The notes below the pieces were generated by a model. It did not search any database, was not told the origin of the DNA, and saw only the letters and a list, made by a program, of their open reading frames with translations. Made by a program: the position numbers and the translations under genes. Below, piece by piece: positions 54,601 to 62,655 of a stretch of 64,000 nucleotides of DNA. The stretch comes from Luscinia megarhynchos (taxonomy: Eukaryota; Chordata; Aves; Passeriformes; Turdidae), in contig JAPFBE010000003.1 in NCBI GenBank assembly GCA_034336665.1, forward strand, positions 62,291,352-62,355,351, given 5' to 3'. Each line of letters starts with the position of its first letter. Positions within the stretch are counted from its first letter, which is position 1.

Positions 54601-56401
54601 AACAGGCAGGTCTATAAAAATAGATGTATGCTGAGAAATGTTGTGGTAAACTCAATGGAAAGGAAGTGTTTTGAAAAATTTGTCCTCCTTTCAGTCCTGT
54701 TGGACATGCAGTGTTGTTTGAAAAACAGCTCATCTCCCAAACTGTTCAGCACTGTATGGAGAAAGCAAAGTTTTCATAAACCTATCAGGCTCACCAGCTA
54801 AGGTAGTGAACACAGACTTGACCACATATAGAAAAATTTGAACTGAAAAGGTCAACTTGGAGGCTACATCATAACTTAAAAACTGAGAAATAACTGAAAT
54901 TAAGAAACGAAAAAAGCTGCGTACCAAATATACTTGCTGACTGTATTCAAGCTAGCTGAGCTCTGCTTACTTTTGAAGAAGCCCCCTACTGAATATTCCA
55001 TGAAGATGCCACTTTGGACAAATAGCTAATTGCTGTCTCTGGGAAGTTTGTGTTTTAAGATTTTTCCCACCTAGTAACAATCAACCTACCTGCCCATAGT
55101 TGTCTATGCCAGTTACTAATCTATTTAAGTTTAATAAATCAAAAGCTGTCCTTAGGGACTGGCCAAGAGTCGTAAGTCCTTCAGCTTGAAGATTTTTCAG
55201 CTCATTCATAAACGTAGCATGGTTTTCCTTCCAGCCAGCCTGCAAAGAGAAACATGAGAAGACTTATTCTGCAGATACAAGTTTTGCCTTCCTGTTAAGC
55301 TACAAAGAGCCTTCCCTGCTGCATGCAGCTCACTACAGATGCTAAACACAATATCTTAAAAGTTAGTAGTATTTGATGTTGCTCCAAAAAGCCTGAAATT
55401 ATGCACCTAATCCTCAGAACTCCCCATTTACCAAACGAGCGTTTTTGCTTTGTTCCACGGGACAAATTTCTTTGAGGACGCTGGTGCCCAAACCTTAGAG
55501 CTATTTACATCACCCTCCCAGAGCCCTGCTCAGATGGAAGCCAACTGCGCCGAGAAGCGACCTCCAACAGGTTCACGGTCCTGTGTCATGTGGACCCACC
55601 GCCCCCTTCCCCCGCGCGGTGCGTCCCCTCCCCGCCGCGGCGGGGCCAGGGAAGTGCCGTCCCCTTCCGAGTCCGGGGCTCTCCGGGCTGAAGTCGGTCC
55701 TTCCCCCGGCTCGCCCCTTCCAAGCCGAACTCTCCTTGGAGTTGCTGTCACTTCTCCCAACTCGAATAAATATCCCCCACAGTTCATTGCTGCTCGCACA
55801 CCGCACAGGGAAAAGCGTCGGCCATGTTGATGTCAGCGCCGCCGCCGCCGCCGGAGCCCGAGCGTGCCGCGCTCCCCCGGACCGCCGGCAGCCGGGGCGG
55901 CGCGGGCGGGGGGCGGACGGGCCGGAAAGAGGCCGGGGAGGAGGGGGGGTGAGCGGGGGTTACCTTGATAGCGTAGGGAGGCTCCTCGAAAGTGACCAGC
56001 ATGTACCTGTCTCCCCTGCTGGCCGGGTCCCGGGCTCGGAGCTGCGGCGCGGGGGACAAAGCAGAGGGTGAGCCGAGAGGCGGCGCCGCCGCCGGAGCCC
56101 CCCGGCTCAGCCCGGCCCTCCCCTCCCCTCCCTCCCCGCACACACACGCACTCTCTCGCTCGCTCCCGCCCGCCCTCGGCCCGCGCCCCCGGCCCAGGCA
56201 GCCCCCCGCTCCCTGCCGCCCCCTCCCTTCCCCGCGCAGCCACTCTCGCTCGCTTTCTCTCGCCTCCTCTCGCAAGGCAGAGCCCGGTACCTTCATGAAA
56301 GTCTCTACAGCGCCTTTGGCTATGTCCAGATAGGTGGTGCCCAGATGGGTGCGCTGGTTCATGGAGGCGGACGTGTCTATCAGGAAGAGTAAGATGGGCA
56401 T
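18583..56401 (-). CDS. INTS6: INTS6, Integrator complex subunit 6 (18 coding exons)
   Basis: INTS6 is a nuclear subunit of the Integrator complex, which cleaves nascent RNA and terminates paused RNA polymerase II. Known work places INTS6 at the contact between Integrator and PP2A, and its C-terminus contacts INTS3 in the SOSS complex. The 18 exons found here total 2664 nt, giving 887 residues with no frame break and all GT-AG introns. Residues 1-230 carry the VWA domain, with MIDAS D9-x-S11-x-S13 and T129-D130-G131. A DEAD tetrapeptide at 629-632 gave the old name DDX26, but helicase motifs are otherwise absent. A basic KRRRC stretch near 655 could be a nuclear localisation signal. Residues about 810-875 form the helical C-terminal domain shared with INTS6L, SAGE1 and CT45. 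Divergence from human is mostly in residues 690-800. Confidence 0.97.
18677..20823 (-). other. INTS6 intron 17
   Basis: A 2.1-kb AT-rich intron; minus-strand donor GTAGGT at its upper end. No other element recognised. Confidence 0.7.
20824..20917 (-). CDS. INTS6: INTS6 coding exon 17
   Basis: Acceptor TTGACCTTTAAG, then KYERIFFLLKHVQGNLQTRL and IFLQNVIKEAS, the core of the C-terminal helical domain. Ends TCAAG|GTAGGT, splitting an Arg codon. Confidence 0.96.
21366..21734 (-). CDS. INTS6: INTS6 coding exon 16 (variable linker and start of C-terminal domain)
   Basis: The longest exon (369 nt). It reads NNEVGVDVIENHITDPLSSD through GFLENHEESASKEPSTEEN to LRAQIMKEIRKPGR. Acidic and serine-rich sequence predicted to be disordered precedes the conserved AQIMKEIRKPGR. 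Donor is GGA|GTAAGT. This is the least conserved part of the protein. Confidence 0.95.
21735..22469 (-). other. INTS6 intron 15
   Basis: A 735-bp intron with a donor AAAA|GTAAGT and a pyrimidine-rich acceptor TTCTTTTTTCAG. Nothing else was recognised. Confidence 0.7.
22470..22704 (-). CDS. INTS6: INTS6 coding exon 15 (DEAD tetrapeptide, basic segment)
   Basis: Begins GMMIDEADEFVSGPQNKHKR; DEAD is residues 629-632. The basic IPKRRRCMSPLLRGR follows, then a proline-rich stretch VVNNHIGGKGPPTPIAQAQP. Ends CACAAAA|GTAAGT, leaving one base. Confidence 0.96.
23266..23408 (-). CDS. INTS6: INTS6 coding exon 14
   Basis: Reads DQVHSVPIAQMGNYQEYLKQ, IPSPLRELDPDQPRRLHTF and GNPFKLDKK, ending AAAAAG|GTGACT in phase 0. 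The match to remembered human INTS6 is almost complete. Confidence 0.96.
23409..24667 (-). other. INTS6 intron 13
   Basis: A 1.26-kb intron. It contains the 38-bp-period duplication at 24063-24130. The donor is GAAG|GTTAGA, slightly off consensus at +3 but acceptable. Confidence 0.7.
24063..24130 (+). repeat. tandem duplication, period 38 bp, two copies
   Basis: A 30-base segment starting AATGTACAGATGTTAATCTG and ending CTATGTAG occurs at 24063-24092 and again at 24101-24130 without mismatch, separated by TAATGAGC. The perfect identity suggests a recent event. Confidence 0.95.
24668..24794 (-). CDS. INTS6: INTS6 coding exon 13
   Basis: Reads DLKPQTFRNAYDIPRRNLLD, then LTRMRSNLLKSTRKFLKGQ and DE with one base left over. 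Acceptor is AACCATAG; intron 12 on its upper side is only 108 bp. Confidence 0.96.
24903..25118 (-). CDS. INTS6: INTS6 coding exon 12
   Basis: 72 codons: AKIESDRVIGSVGKKVAQET, GIKVRSRSHNLSMAHRNDF, LLQGITGEIPHRPLDLNMK and EYAGFQIALLNK. Phase 0 at both ends, donor AATAAG|GTAAGC. Confidence 0.97.
25119..26686 (-). other. INTS6 intron 11
   Basis: A 1.57-kb intron; the acceptor is preceded by TTATTTATTTCAAATTAAG, a weakly pyrimidine-rich stretch. Nothing else recognised. Confidence 0.65.
26687..26797 (-). CDS. INTS6: INTS6 coding exon 11
   Basis: 37 codons: PLKKAVRMMGAPNLIADNVE then YGLSYSVISYLKKLSQQ. Acceptor GTTTCAG, donor CAG|GTAATG, phase 0. Confidence 0.97.
26798..27189 (-). other. INTS6 intron 10
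   Basis: A 392-bp intron between donor GGG|GTAAGA and acceptor GTTTCAG; empty as far as I can see. Confidence 0.7.
27190..27284 (-). CDS. INTS6: INTS6 coding exon 10
   Basis: Completes a split Asp codon, then DLFKVHKAKPTLKWRQSFES and YLKTMPPYYLG. Acceptor ATAACCATTAG, donor CTTGGG|GTAAGA. Confidence 0.96.
27285..27761 (-). other. INTS6 intron 9
   Basis: A 477-bp AT-rich intron with nothing else recognised. Confidence 0.7.
27762..27894 (-). CDS. INTS6: INTS6 coding exon 9
   Basis: Reads VYVSNSAKYSELGHPFGYLK and ASTALNCVNLFVMPYNYPVL then LPLL, ending CTAG|GTAAAT with one base left over. Separated from exon 8 by a 137-bp intron. Confidence 0.97.
28032..28184 (-). CDS. INTS6: INTS6 coding exon 8
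   Basis: 51 codons: PPRTSHPVVKFSCTDCEPMV, IDKLPFDKYELEPSPLTQF and ILERKSPQTCWQ. Acceptor TGTTTAG, donor CAG|GTAAGT, phase 0. Confidence 0.97.
28185..30928 (-). other. INTS6 intron 7
   Basis: A 2.7-kb AT-rich intron. No exon, RNA gene or transposon family was recognised; the region 28800-29300 is somewhat more GC-rich than its surroundings. Confidence 0.65.
30929..31083 (-). CDS. INTS6: INTS6 coding exon 7
   Basis: Completes a split Asp codon, then GQVEISRPFGPQPWHSCHKL, IYVRPNPKTGVPIGHWPVP and ESFWPDQNSPTL. Acceptor CTACTGTAG, donor CTG|GTATGT, phase 0. Confidence 0.97.
31084..31902 (-). other. INTS6 intron 6
   Basis: An 819-bp intron; nothing else recognised. Confidence 0.7.
31903..32028 (-). 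CDS. INTS6: INTS6 coding exon 6 (end of VWA domain)
   Basis: Completes a split Gly codon, then RSYCVCSPRMLNQCLESLVQ and KVQSGVVINFEKAGPDPSPI. Donor GATG|GTACTT leaves one base. These residues (206-246) close the VWA domain. Confidence 0.96.
32029..32981 (-). other. INTS6 intron 5
   Basis: A 953-bp intron between donor GGAG|GTGAGT and acceptor TTCTAG; nothing else recognised. Confidence 0.7.
32982..33165 (-). CDS. INTS6: INTS6 coding exon 5 (VWA domain)
   Basis: Reads LHLPLNSPLPGSELTKEPFR, WDQRLFALVLRLPG and GVPVDDSAITPMCEVTG, with one base left. Within the exon, ITAPESEQM differs modestly from the human form, while the flanks are near identical. Confidence 0.97.
33166..39982 (-). other. INTS6 intron 4
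   Basis: A 6.8-kb intron. It contains the CR1-like fragment near 38284-38670 and a T/G-rich tract near 39283-39301. The stretch 35000-37800 has several minus-strand open frames of 60-110 codons that match no family I know. Confidence 0.6.
38284..38670 (-). mobile_element. diverged CR1 LINE fragment
   Basis: The + strand begins ATAGAACCATAGCACTACAT, has GTTAAAGACTTTCTTGATAT in the middle and AGTCTTCTCTTCTGAAGACT, GAACAAACCCAGTTCTCAGC towards the end. These match the order of blocks in the reverse complement of avian CR1 (GTGAAGAATTTCTTCCTAAT, TTCTCTTCTCCAGGCTGAAC, AACCCCAACTCTCTCAGCCT). It is much older than the copy at 17153 and is non-coding. Confidence 0.7.
39983..40072 (-). CDS. INTS6: INTS6 coding exon 4 (VWA domain, TDG)
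   Basis: 30 codons: GRNPFFLEPAIIITVTDGSK then LTTTSGIQEE. The hydrophobic strand AIIITVTDG carries the third MIDAS-type position. Acceptor TCCCTTAG, donor GAG|GTAAGA, phase 0. Confidence 0.97.
40073..55089 (-). other. INTS6 intron 3 (15 kb)
   Basis: The longest intron of the gene, AT-rich throughout. I found no exon of INTS6 or of another gene, no tRNA-like or snoRNA-like structure I could support, and no transposon with a clear signature. A 181-codon open frame at 52602-53147 (+) has no recognisable domain. Confidence 0.65.
55090..55239 (-). CDS. INTS6: INTS6 coding exon 3 (VWA domain)
   Basis: 50 codons: AGWKENHATFMNELKNLQAE, GLTTLGQSLRTAFDLLNLNR and LVTGIDNYGQ. GLTTLGQSL supplies the conserved Thr of the VWA metal site. 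Acceptor CTTTGCAG, donor CAG|GTAGGT, phase 0. Confidence 0.97.
55240..55963 (-). other. INTS6 intron 2
   Basis: A 724-bp intron whose upper half (about 55540-55963) is inside the CpG island, including a short GCC trinucleotide run near 55836-55852. No other element recognised. Confidence 0.7.
55964..56041 (-). CDS. INTS6: INTS6 coding exon 2 (VWA domain)
   Basis: 26 codons: LRARDPASRGDRYMLVTFEE and PPYAIK. Acceptor CCGCAG, donor AAG|GTAACC, phase 0. High GC in synonymous positions compared with later exons because it lies in the CpG island. Confidence 0.97.
56042..56290 (-). other. INTS6 intron 1, open in frame
   Basis: A 249-bp GC-rich intron (donor AAG|GTACCG, acceptor CGCCGCAG). Its length is 83 codons exactly and it has no stop in the INTS6 frame, so retention would insert 83 Gly/Arg/Ala-rich residues inside the VWA domain without breaking the frame. 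Confidence 0.85.
56291..56401 (-). CDS. INTS6: INTS6 coding exon 1 (start codon, MIDAS motif)
   Basis: 37 codons from ATG (complement of 56399-56401, context CACTATGC with A at -3): MPILLFLIDTSASMNQRTHL and GTTYLDIAKGAVETFMK. DTSAS at residues 9-13 is the DxSxS metal-ion-dependent adhesion site motif. The start matches the known vertebrate INTS6 N-terminus. Confidence 0.97.
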
Positions 56402-56855
56402 AGTGCGGAGGGGCCGGCGGCCGGACGGCTACATGGACAGCGGGCGGGGGCTGAGGGGAGAACCGTGGGGGGGAGGCGAGGAGAAGGGGGGAGAGAGAGA
56501 AGAGAAGACGGGGGACGGGAGAGGAGTAAGTGGCTGTGAGTGCTGTGCACGGGGAAGGGCGCCTCCCCGCTGCCCCTCTGCCGAGGCGGGGGGGAAGGGG
56601 GGGCAGCCCTGCCTGCCCTGCCCTCCTTTGTGTGAGGGGCCTGCTCAGCCCAACACAGGCTGGTTTATGAGGGAGAGGCGGATAGGGCTGCGCTGCTGGC
56701 TAACCTTCCCCCCACCACCACCTTCCTCCACCGCCGGCCGCCCGCCCTCCCCTCCCCCTGTTGATGTTACTCAGAAGTTTCAGGCGGAGCAGCCGCGGCT
56801 CCCGCCAGCCCGGCACTTTCTCGCTCTGACTGAGGCGCTTCCTCGCTCGCCGCCC

Positions 56856-56865
56856 CCTTTTAAGG
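56856..56865. promoter_or_regulatory. CArG-box match (CCTTTTAAGG)
   Basis: An exact CC(A/T)6GG, the binding consensus of serum response factor, about 455 bp upstream of the INTS6 start codon. On the minus strand the CTTAAAAGG inside it could also be read as a weak TATA-like element. Function is inferred from motif only. Confidence 0.4.
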
Positions 56866-56911
56866 CAGCCTGGGTAGGTCGGCCCCGCCCCTCAAGGACA
56901 CGTCCCCGTCC

Positions 56912-56917
56912 CACGTG
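56912..56917. promoter_or_regulatory. E-box CACGTG
   Basis: A palindromic CACGTG in the sequence CCCACGTGATTG, 47 bp from the CArG match. This is the core for MYC/MAX and USF proteins. Six bases occur by chance often, although less so combined with GC boxes in a promoter. Confidence 0.4.
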
Positions 56918-57600
56918 ATTGCCTCCTGGCTCCACCATAGGGCGCCGGTAAGCGCTCATTAGCATATTGAAATCGGGGGGCGGCGGGGGCGCGCAGGCGC
57001 AGCCGCGGGCGGGGGGCGGCCGGCCGGGGGACACGGGGCAGGGCGGGGAGCGCCGGGGCTCGCGGGGACGCGCCCGTGGGCGCGCTCCAGGCGCCGGGGA
57101 TGCGGAGGGGCAGCGCGGGCGGGACGGGAGGGACGGGCGCGGAGAGCGATCTGCCGCCGCCGCCCCTCTCGCTGAGCTGCTTCGAGGGCTGCGGGGTGAC
57201 GCGTCCCTCGGGGGCAGCGCCCTGCCCGCTCGGGGAGGGCGGGGGTGGCCCTGGGGAGCGCCGGGGCGGGCCGGGGCGGTGACTCCGGCGCTGGCGGCTC
57301 GTCGCCGCCGGGAGAGGCGGGTGAGTGGCGGGGGCGGGGAGGAAGGAAGGAGGGGAGAGGGCGGGCGCTGGCCGCGGCCCGCCTCCGGGCCGCCGCTCGC
57401 CTCGGGGCCGCGGGCGGTCCCCGCGGTGCGTCGTCCCGGCCGGGAGCGGGCAGCGCCCTGGGGCTCCGGGGAGCTGGGCTGCAGCCAGCGCCGAGCAGCG
57501 GGGCAGCGCTCCTCAGGGAACTTCGGCCCCTGGCCGCCAGCGCGGCCTGGCTCCGCTGCGTTCAGGCTGGAGGGGACGGTCCGCTCCCATTCTGATGATG

Positions 57601-60600
57601 AATTCCCGGGCACAAGGTCTGGCCCTTCACTCGATCCTTAGGAAAAAAAAAATTGGCTAGCTTTAGCTGTGACCTTTTTCCTTCCACAGTCACAAGCAGT
57701 GATTAACACTAAGGTTTCTTTCATCTACGCTAGGACACTCCAAATTTACTTCTTATAAATATTCTAATTATGGAGTGTTCCTAACCAATTAATGACGAAG
57801 ATGTCTGTTCTCAGTTTTTTGGCGATTTATTAGGGTTTGGGGTTTGGTTTTTTTTCCCAGCAATTGAGACTGCTGTTTCTGCTGACAGCCTTGGAGCAGT
57901 GCTCCAGAGCCATGTCTTAGCATAATCTGTTCAGGAGAATGCTCTGCTTTCTGTCTCTGTTTTGTTTTTTTTCTCCCTGATCCTGCTGGTGTGCTCCCAC
58001 AGCTACTACTCTAGAAGGTTTAAAGCCACTGTGCTCCTTCCTTCTTCCAAGATAAAATTGGCAGTGTTCTGGCTTGGTCTTCCAGGCAAGATTTCTGTCT
58101 TGTTAGGCAAGAGCTTGATGGGGCTATTTTACTATCTTTTTTTTTTTTTTTTTTTTTTAAGACTAGTGGGAGATTAGCATTTCTAGGAAGAGAGAGGGGT
58201 AGAATCACATTTCCATTGCAAATTGGTATGCATTCTTATGCCTTTGAGCAGCTTATTTTGGCTTTCCTGTTGGTGCTCTACCTGTGACCTGTGCTGTCCT
58301 TTCTTAGGCTTTGGGGTGAAATCAAGGACAGTTCCTTTCAACCCAGTAACCCAGTTTACCACTCAATGCCATTAAAGTATCTCCAATCTTAAGGACCCTG
58401 GGAGAACTGGGAAGGCATCTTTGGAGTTGGTGCAGACCAAAATACAGCAACTTTGGAAGTAACTTCTTTTACTATGATTATTTCTCACTCTGGATCGTGC
58501 TGCTGGTGCTGAGAATGAGCTTTCATGTGCACCCAGTGGCTCTTGAGATGCTTGTATCTTTCCAGTTCAGTATTAGAGCTTTAGCAGTGATGCTTGGTCT
58601 CATGACCTGCAGCAGGGCTGTTCTGGTACAGGTTTAATCTGAATCCCTCCTGTCAGAGGGAGAAAACCAGCAGGTGCCACAGAGGCCACATTGCTGGGTT
58701 ACCCTGGAACCCAGCTGCATGCCAGTCCCTGTTACACAGTAAAACATTTGGACTAACAGAGAGGCTTGGTTCACAGTCATTTTCTCTCCACAGAGGTATT
58801 TTGGGGACCTGCTGTCCCCTCAGGTCCCCAGAGAAAACTAAAGGTATCTTCTGCAGCTCCTGAAGTCAGTGAGACTGGCTGCTGGAAGAGTAGTAATTGT
58901 CCCCCTAAGGTGGGGGCATTCAAGTTGTAGGCTGCAGTGCTGCTTTAGCAAATCATGCCTTGGGATTAGTAGTTCCATTTGGGAGTAACATTGACTTGAG
59001 TGTATGATGATGGCTGGCTTCCTTTTAAATTTCAGAGATAGGCACATTGTTCTGACATGCCATATTTTATCTATTTGTATGTTGCTGATATTTCATTGAC
59101 TATCCTAATAAAACCATCATCACTTTTATGTGTAAAACATCATGCATCTTCTTGGGGAATGTGGAAAAATGGGAAATTCCTGGAATGGTTCCTTCTTCAA
59201 AGTGCTGGAAAAGAGGCATTTCAGAGTCCTTGCCATACCAAGAAAATGTCATGGTGAAAGGCAGCCTGGGCCATGAAGACTTTGCATAAATCCTGGAAGG
59301 CTATTTGGAATTTTTATGTTTTGTTGCCAGTAAATGAAAAGAGATCAGGGGGAAAAGCCATGTTCTTTCATGGCAGTAGAATCAGTTATAAACCAGCATG
59401 GATTCTGAATCAACTTTGAAAATTGCAAGCTGTAGGCATGCTGTAACTGTCTTGCCAATGCAAGAGGAAGGTGAGACCAAAGCAACTGGCCCTACTCTAC
59501 CCCTAGTTCCTCAGCACTGGTAATTATCACTGATGGCAGAATCACACAGACAAAACTTATACACTGTTCCAATTAAATTTATACAAGGAAACTAATTTAC
59601 TGTGCTTTTCTGTATGCTTTTTGCTGTTATCTTTGAGGCCATTTGGAGCATTCAGTCCTTCTCACTCCTATGCATCTTATATTAGATCCATATTAGAGCT
59701 GCTATAGGACAGAATCACGGCTGGGTGTGTTTTGTCTGTGGTAGGCATGGGTACTTTGCTGCTGGGAGCAGGTCAATTTGACTAATATTGAGAAAGATTC
59801 TTTCAAAGACAGGTAATCAGCCCAAGCCTTAAGCGTGCATCAGCCTCTTGATGTGAGAGTCATAATGGCTGGGACTGCCATCAGAGTCACATTTATAAAT
59901 CTGTGTGGGAGACTGGCTGCAAAGGAACAAACCCCAGTGATATTAGTGCTTATGCTCATTACTGGCAGAGCTGACACAGCTGAGCAGGGAGAGAGTGAGG
60001 CTGCCACCGAGAACAAGTGCATCTTTCTTTTCCTTTAATATTGTGGGCAAAGTGACACCCCTGGCACAGTCCAAATGAGCCAGTTCTACCTTTTCTCCTG
60101 AGTCAAGATGAATGATTTCAGCAAGCTTCTGGCTGGAGGAATACTCTCCTCCAGCTGTCTTCATGATGCAAAACATTCCACCTGCTTCCATACAGGTTTG
60201 TATTTCTTGTACATCCATGAGGAAGCATGAATGTATATGTATGCCTAAGAATATTTGTTTTCTCATCTTCAGAGAGCAGGTGTTTTCCATCTGGGGACAA
60301 ATAAGGTAGTATTGAAGGTGCATATTTACTTTATATTTGAATGCTAAGTCAATAAACCAAAAAAAAGAAAAAAAAAGAAACCAAACTAAAGTGTAAAAAT
60401 ATATGTAAAACCTCCCCATCATATGAAAAAAGCTGAAGAGCATTTTTCTATTATTTGCTGTTACTGTGTTTTTCTTTAAATGGCTTTTTCTCCACGTTAA
60501 TAGTTTTTAAGATTTTTGCTGTTTTATCACATAGTGTTGGCCTTATTTTGTCCTAAACTTCAGGCTTGAATGGAAGTCGCTGTGTTAATGACCTTCAAGC

Positions 60601-62230
60601 AGGTCTGAGAACTAAAACTGATAGTATAACTTTTTTTTTTTAATTGTCTTTGTCCTCAATATGAAATTATTTTCACAAAGAAAATTTCCAGATTTTAGTC
60701 AGTTCAGGTCCTAATGATACAGGGAAATTTTTCCAAGATTTCCTTTAGAATACAGTTCTGTAGCCTTTTAGACTGTAATTATTAAATGCTTCCCCCTCCA
60801 TTTAACAGTAATGTTTTCCATTCCCTAATTTAATTCTACTGCATATCATTAAAACATATCTCTTTATACAGCATTCTGAGTTTCGATTTATCTTTTAATA
60901 ATTGTGTCCTCTTTTTTTTGTAGTCTTCCTTTAGCCATGTTCTGTGCATTCAACTTACTTGCTTTTTGCCACAAATAAAATTGTATTGTTTCCTCAGCTT
61001 GCATACATGGCAGCATATATTGTTGGGTGGTTTTGTTTTGTCCTGTTGGTTTTTTTACTAGTGTCAATGCAGTGGGGTTTGACCATAATTTTTTTCCTCT
61101 TCCTGAAATTCTTACCAAATATAACCTGATTTAATCCTATAATTTAGGCAGCCTAGGTAAACAGAAAACTTTTTTTATGTATGTGCTAGTACTTGAATGA
61201 GGATGCCTATTTTTCCAAGATTTGCAGCAGCTGCTGCCTTCCTTTGAAACTAGCACCTTTTAGAAGCCTGTACTTTGGGTTCCCTAGCACCAGAACACAG
61301 TGAAACTACATCTCTCTGCAGAACAATGACCTCTAAAAGAAGTGCCATTCTGGCTTCTCTTGGCCTATCTTCAAAGACAGCCTCTTTTTCATTGTCCATC
61401 CATTAGGAAACCCAGAGGATAGCCTTTGAAGCTTCCTAGGGATTTTGTATTCCCCACCATCCCTCCAGTCATCCAAATCCCTTGCTGTATCCCAGCTTGG
61501 GAGTTGGACCTGCAGTGAAGAACAGCTAATGTGGAAATGCAAGGAAATGGGTACAACAGGAGTTTGACAGAGCTTGTCTTCTAACTGTGCAGACTGAATG
61601 TAGGTACTGGGAGACTGAGGTTCATGAGTATTTGTGAAGTACTAAGGTACTTCAAAATAAAGTTATGATGGAAGTGCACAGTAAGATTATTTTCAGAGAA
61701 AAAACCTGATCTCTTTGAGGTCACCTGGCTGTGACAGCAGAATTCAATCACTTAATGATGGAGAGGTTGCAAGGCACATAATAGAAGATAAAAAGCTTCT
61801 GTAATTAAATGAACTGTGTTTGATACATGCCTTTTCTTTGCTATTACTGGTCATCTATTGAAAGGTCTAGACTATGCACTGTCTTCTTATGTATTTAACA
61901 GTGTTTAACAGAGCAAGACCTCTTCTACTTGGTACCATGGAGGAATATTAAATGTAATATGGAAAAAGCTACTTAAAACTTTTCAAAATCACAGTTGCAA
62001 TAAGGTAGCACACATGAAAATTTAAATAAATTTACAGTTCTTATTTATCATTCCTGATGTGTTACATTGCTCTTTTCATTTAAGTTAAGGTTCTGGTCAA
62101 GAACAAAACCCTGTCTCACTCTGGGCCTTTAAATTTATTCTGTGTCCTGCATATCTGAGCTGGTGCAGCAAGATCCAAAGGGAACAGAAAACGCCCTCTA
62201 GCATAAACACCATCTAGCATACAATAAGGT
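57601..62230. other. flank upstream of INTS6, no gene recognised
   Basis: AT-rich sequence with a 22-base T run at 58137-58158 and a T/G tract at 57833-57858. No exon of the expected next gene (WDFY2 in mammals) was found. A 166-codon minus-strand open frame at 59943-60443 has no recognisable domain. Confidence 0.55.
58137..58158 (+). repeat. poly-T run (22 bases)
   Basis: Twenty-two consecutive T followed by AAGACTAG. It could be the A-tail of a retroposed sequence on the minus strand, but no body of such an element or target-site duplication was recognised. Confidence 0.9.
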
Positions 62231-62655
62231 CCTTCCTTCCTTCCTTCCTTCCTTCCTTCCTTCCTTCCTTCCTTCCTTCCTTCCTTCCTTCCTTCCTTCC
62301 TTCCTTCCTTCCTTCCTTCCTTCCTTCCTTCCTTCCTTCCTTCCTTCCTTCCTTCCTTCCTTCCTTCCTTCCTTCCTTCCTTCCTTCCTTCCTTCCTTCC
62401 TTCCTTCCTTCCTTCCTTCCTTCCTTCCTTCCTTCCTTCCTTCCTTCCTTCCTTCCTTCCTTCCTTCCTTCCTTCCTTCCTTCCTTCCTTCCTTCCTTCC
62501 TTCCTTCCTTCCTTCCTTCCTTCCTTCCTTCCCTTCCTCCCTTCCTTCCTTCCTGCCTTCCTTTCCTGCCTTCCTGCCTTCCTTTCCTGCCTTCCTTCCT
62601 GCCTTCCTGCCTTCCTTTCCTGCCTTCCCTCCTGCCTCCCTCTTTCCCTTCTTTC
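62231..62655 (+). repeat. (CCTT)n tetranucleotide array, about 300 bp pure plus variant tail
   Basis: CCTT units run without error from 62231 to about 62532 (around 75 copies). A variant tail to about 62655 carries CCTG and CCCTT units. The strand is entirely pyrimidine over 300 bases. Open frames with Lys-Glu-Gly-Arg periodicity on the other strand come from this repeat. Confidence 0.98.

Larger units (their letters stand above)
55540..57600. promoter_or_regulatory. INTS6: CpG island and INTS6 promoter
   Basis: GC content and CpG density rise sharply over this roughly 2-kb block against AT-rich surroundings. It covers INTS6 exons 1-2 and the region upstream on the minus strand. GC-box sequences such as CCCCGCCCC (56883-56891) are present and no clear TATA box is seen, as is usual for housekeeping promoters. 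Long open frames on both strands here follow from the base composition. Confidence 0.85.

Noticed and set aside
55784..56401. A 205-residue single-exon minus-strand protein
   Set aside because: It is INTS6 exon 1, intron 1, exon 2 and part of intron 2 read through; the splice sites and protein identity show the two exons inside it.
56780..57641. Large open frames of 224 (+) and 277 (-) residues in the CpG island
   Set aside because: GC-rich DNA has few stops; translations are Pro/Gly/Arg/Ala-rich with no domain, on both strands at once.
59943..60443. A 166-residue minus-strand frame upstream of INTS6
   Set aside because: No domain, irregular composition and no supporting splice sites; treated as chance.
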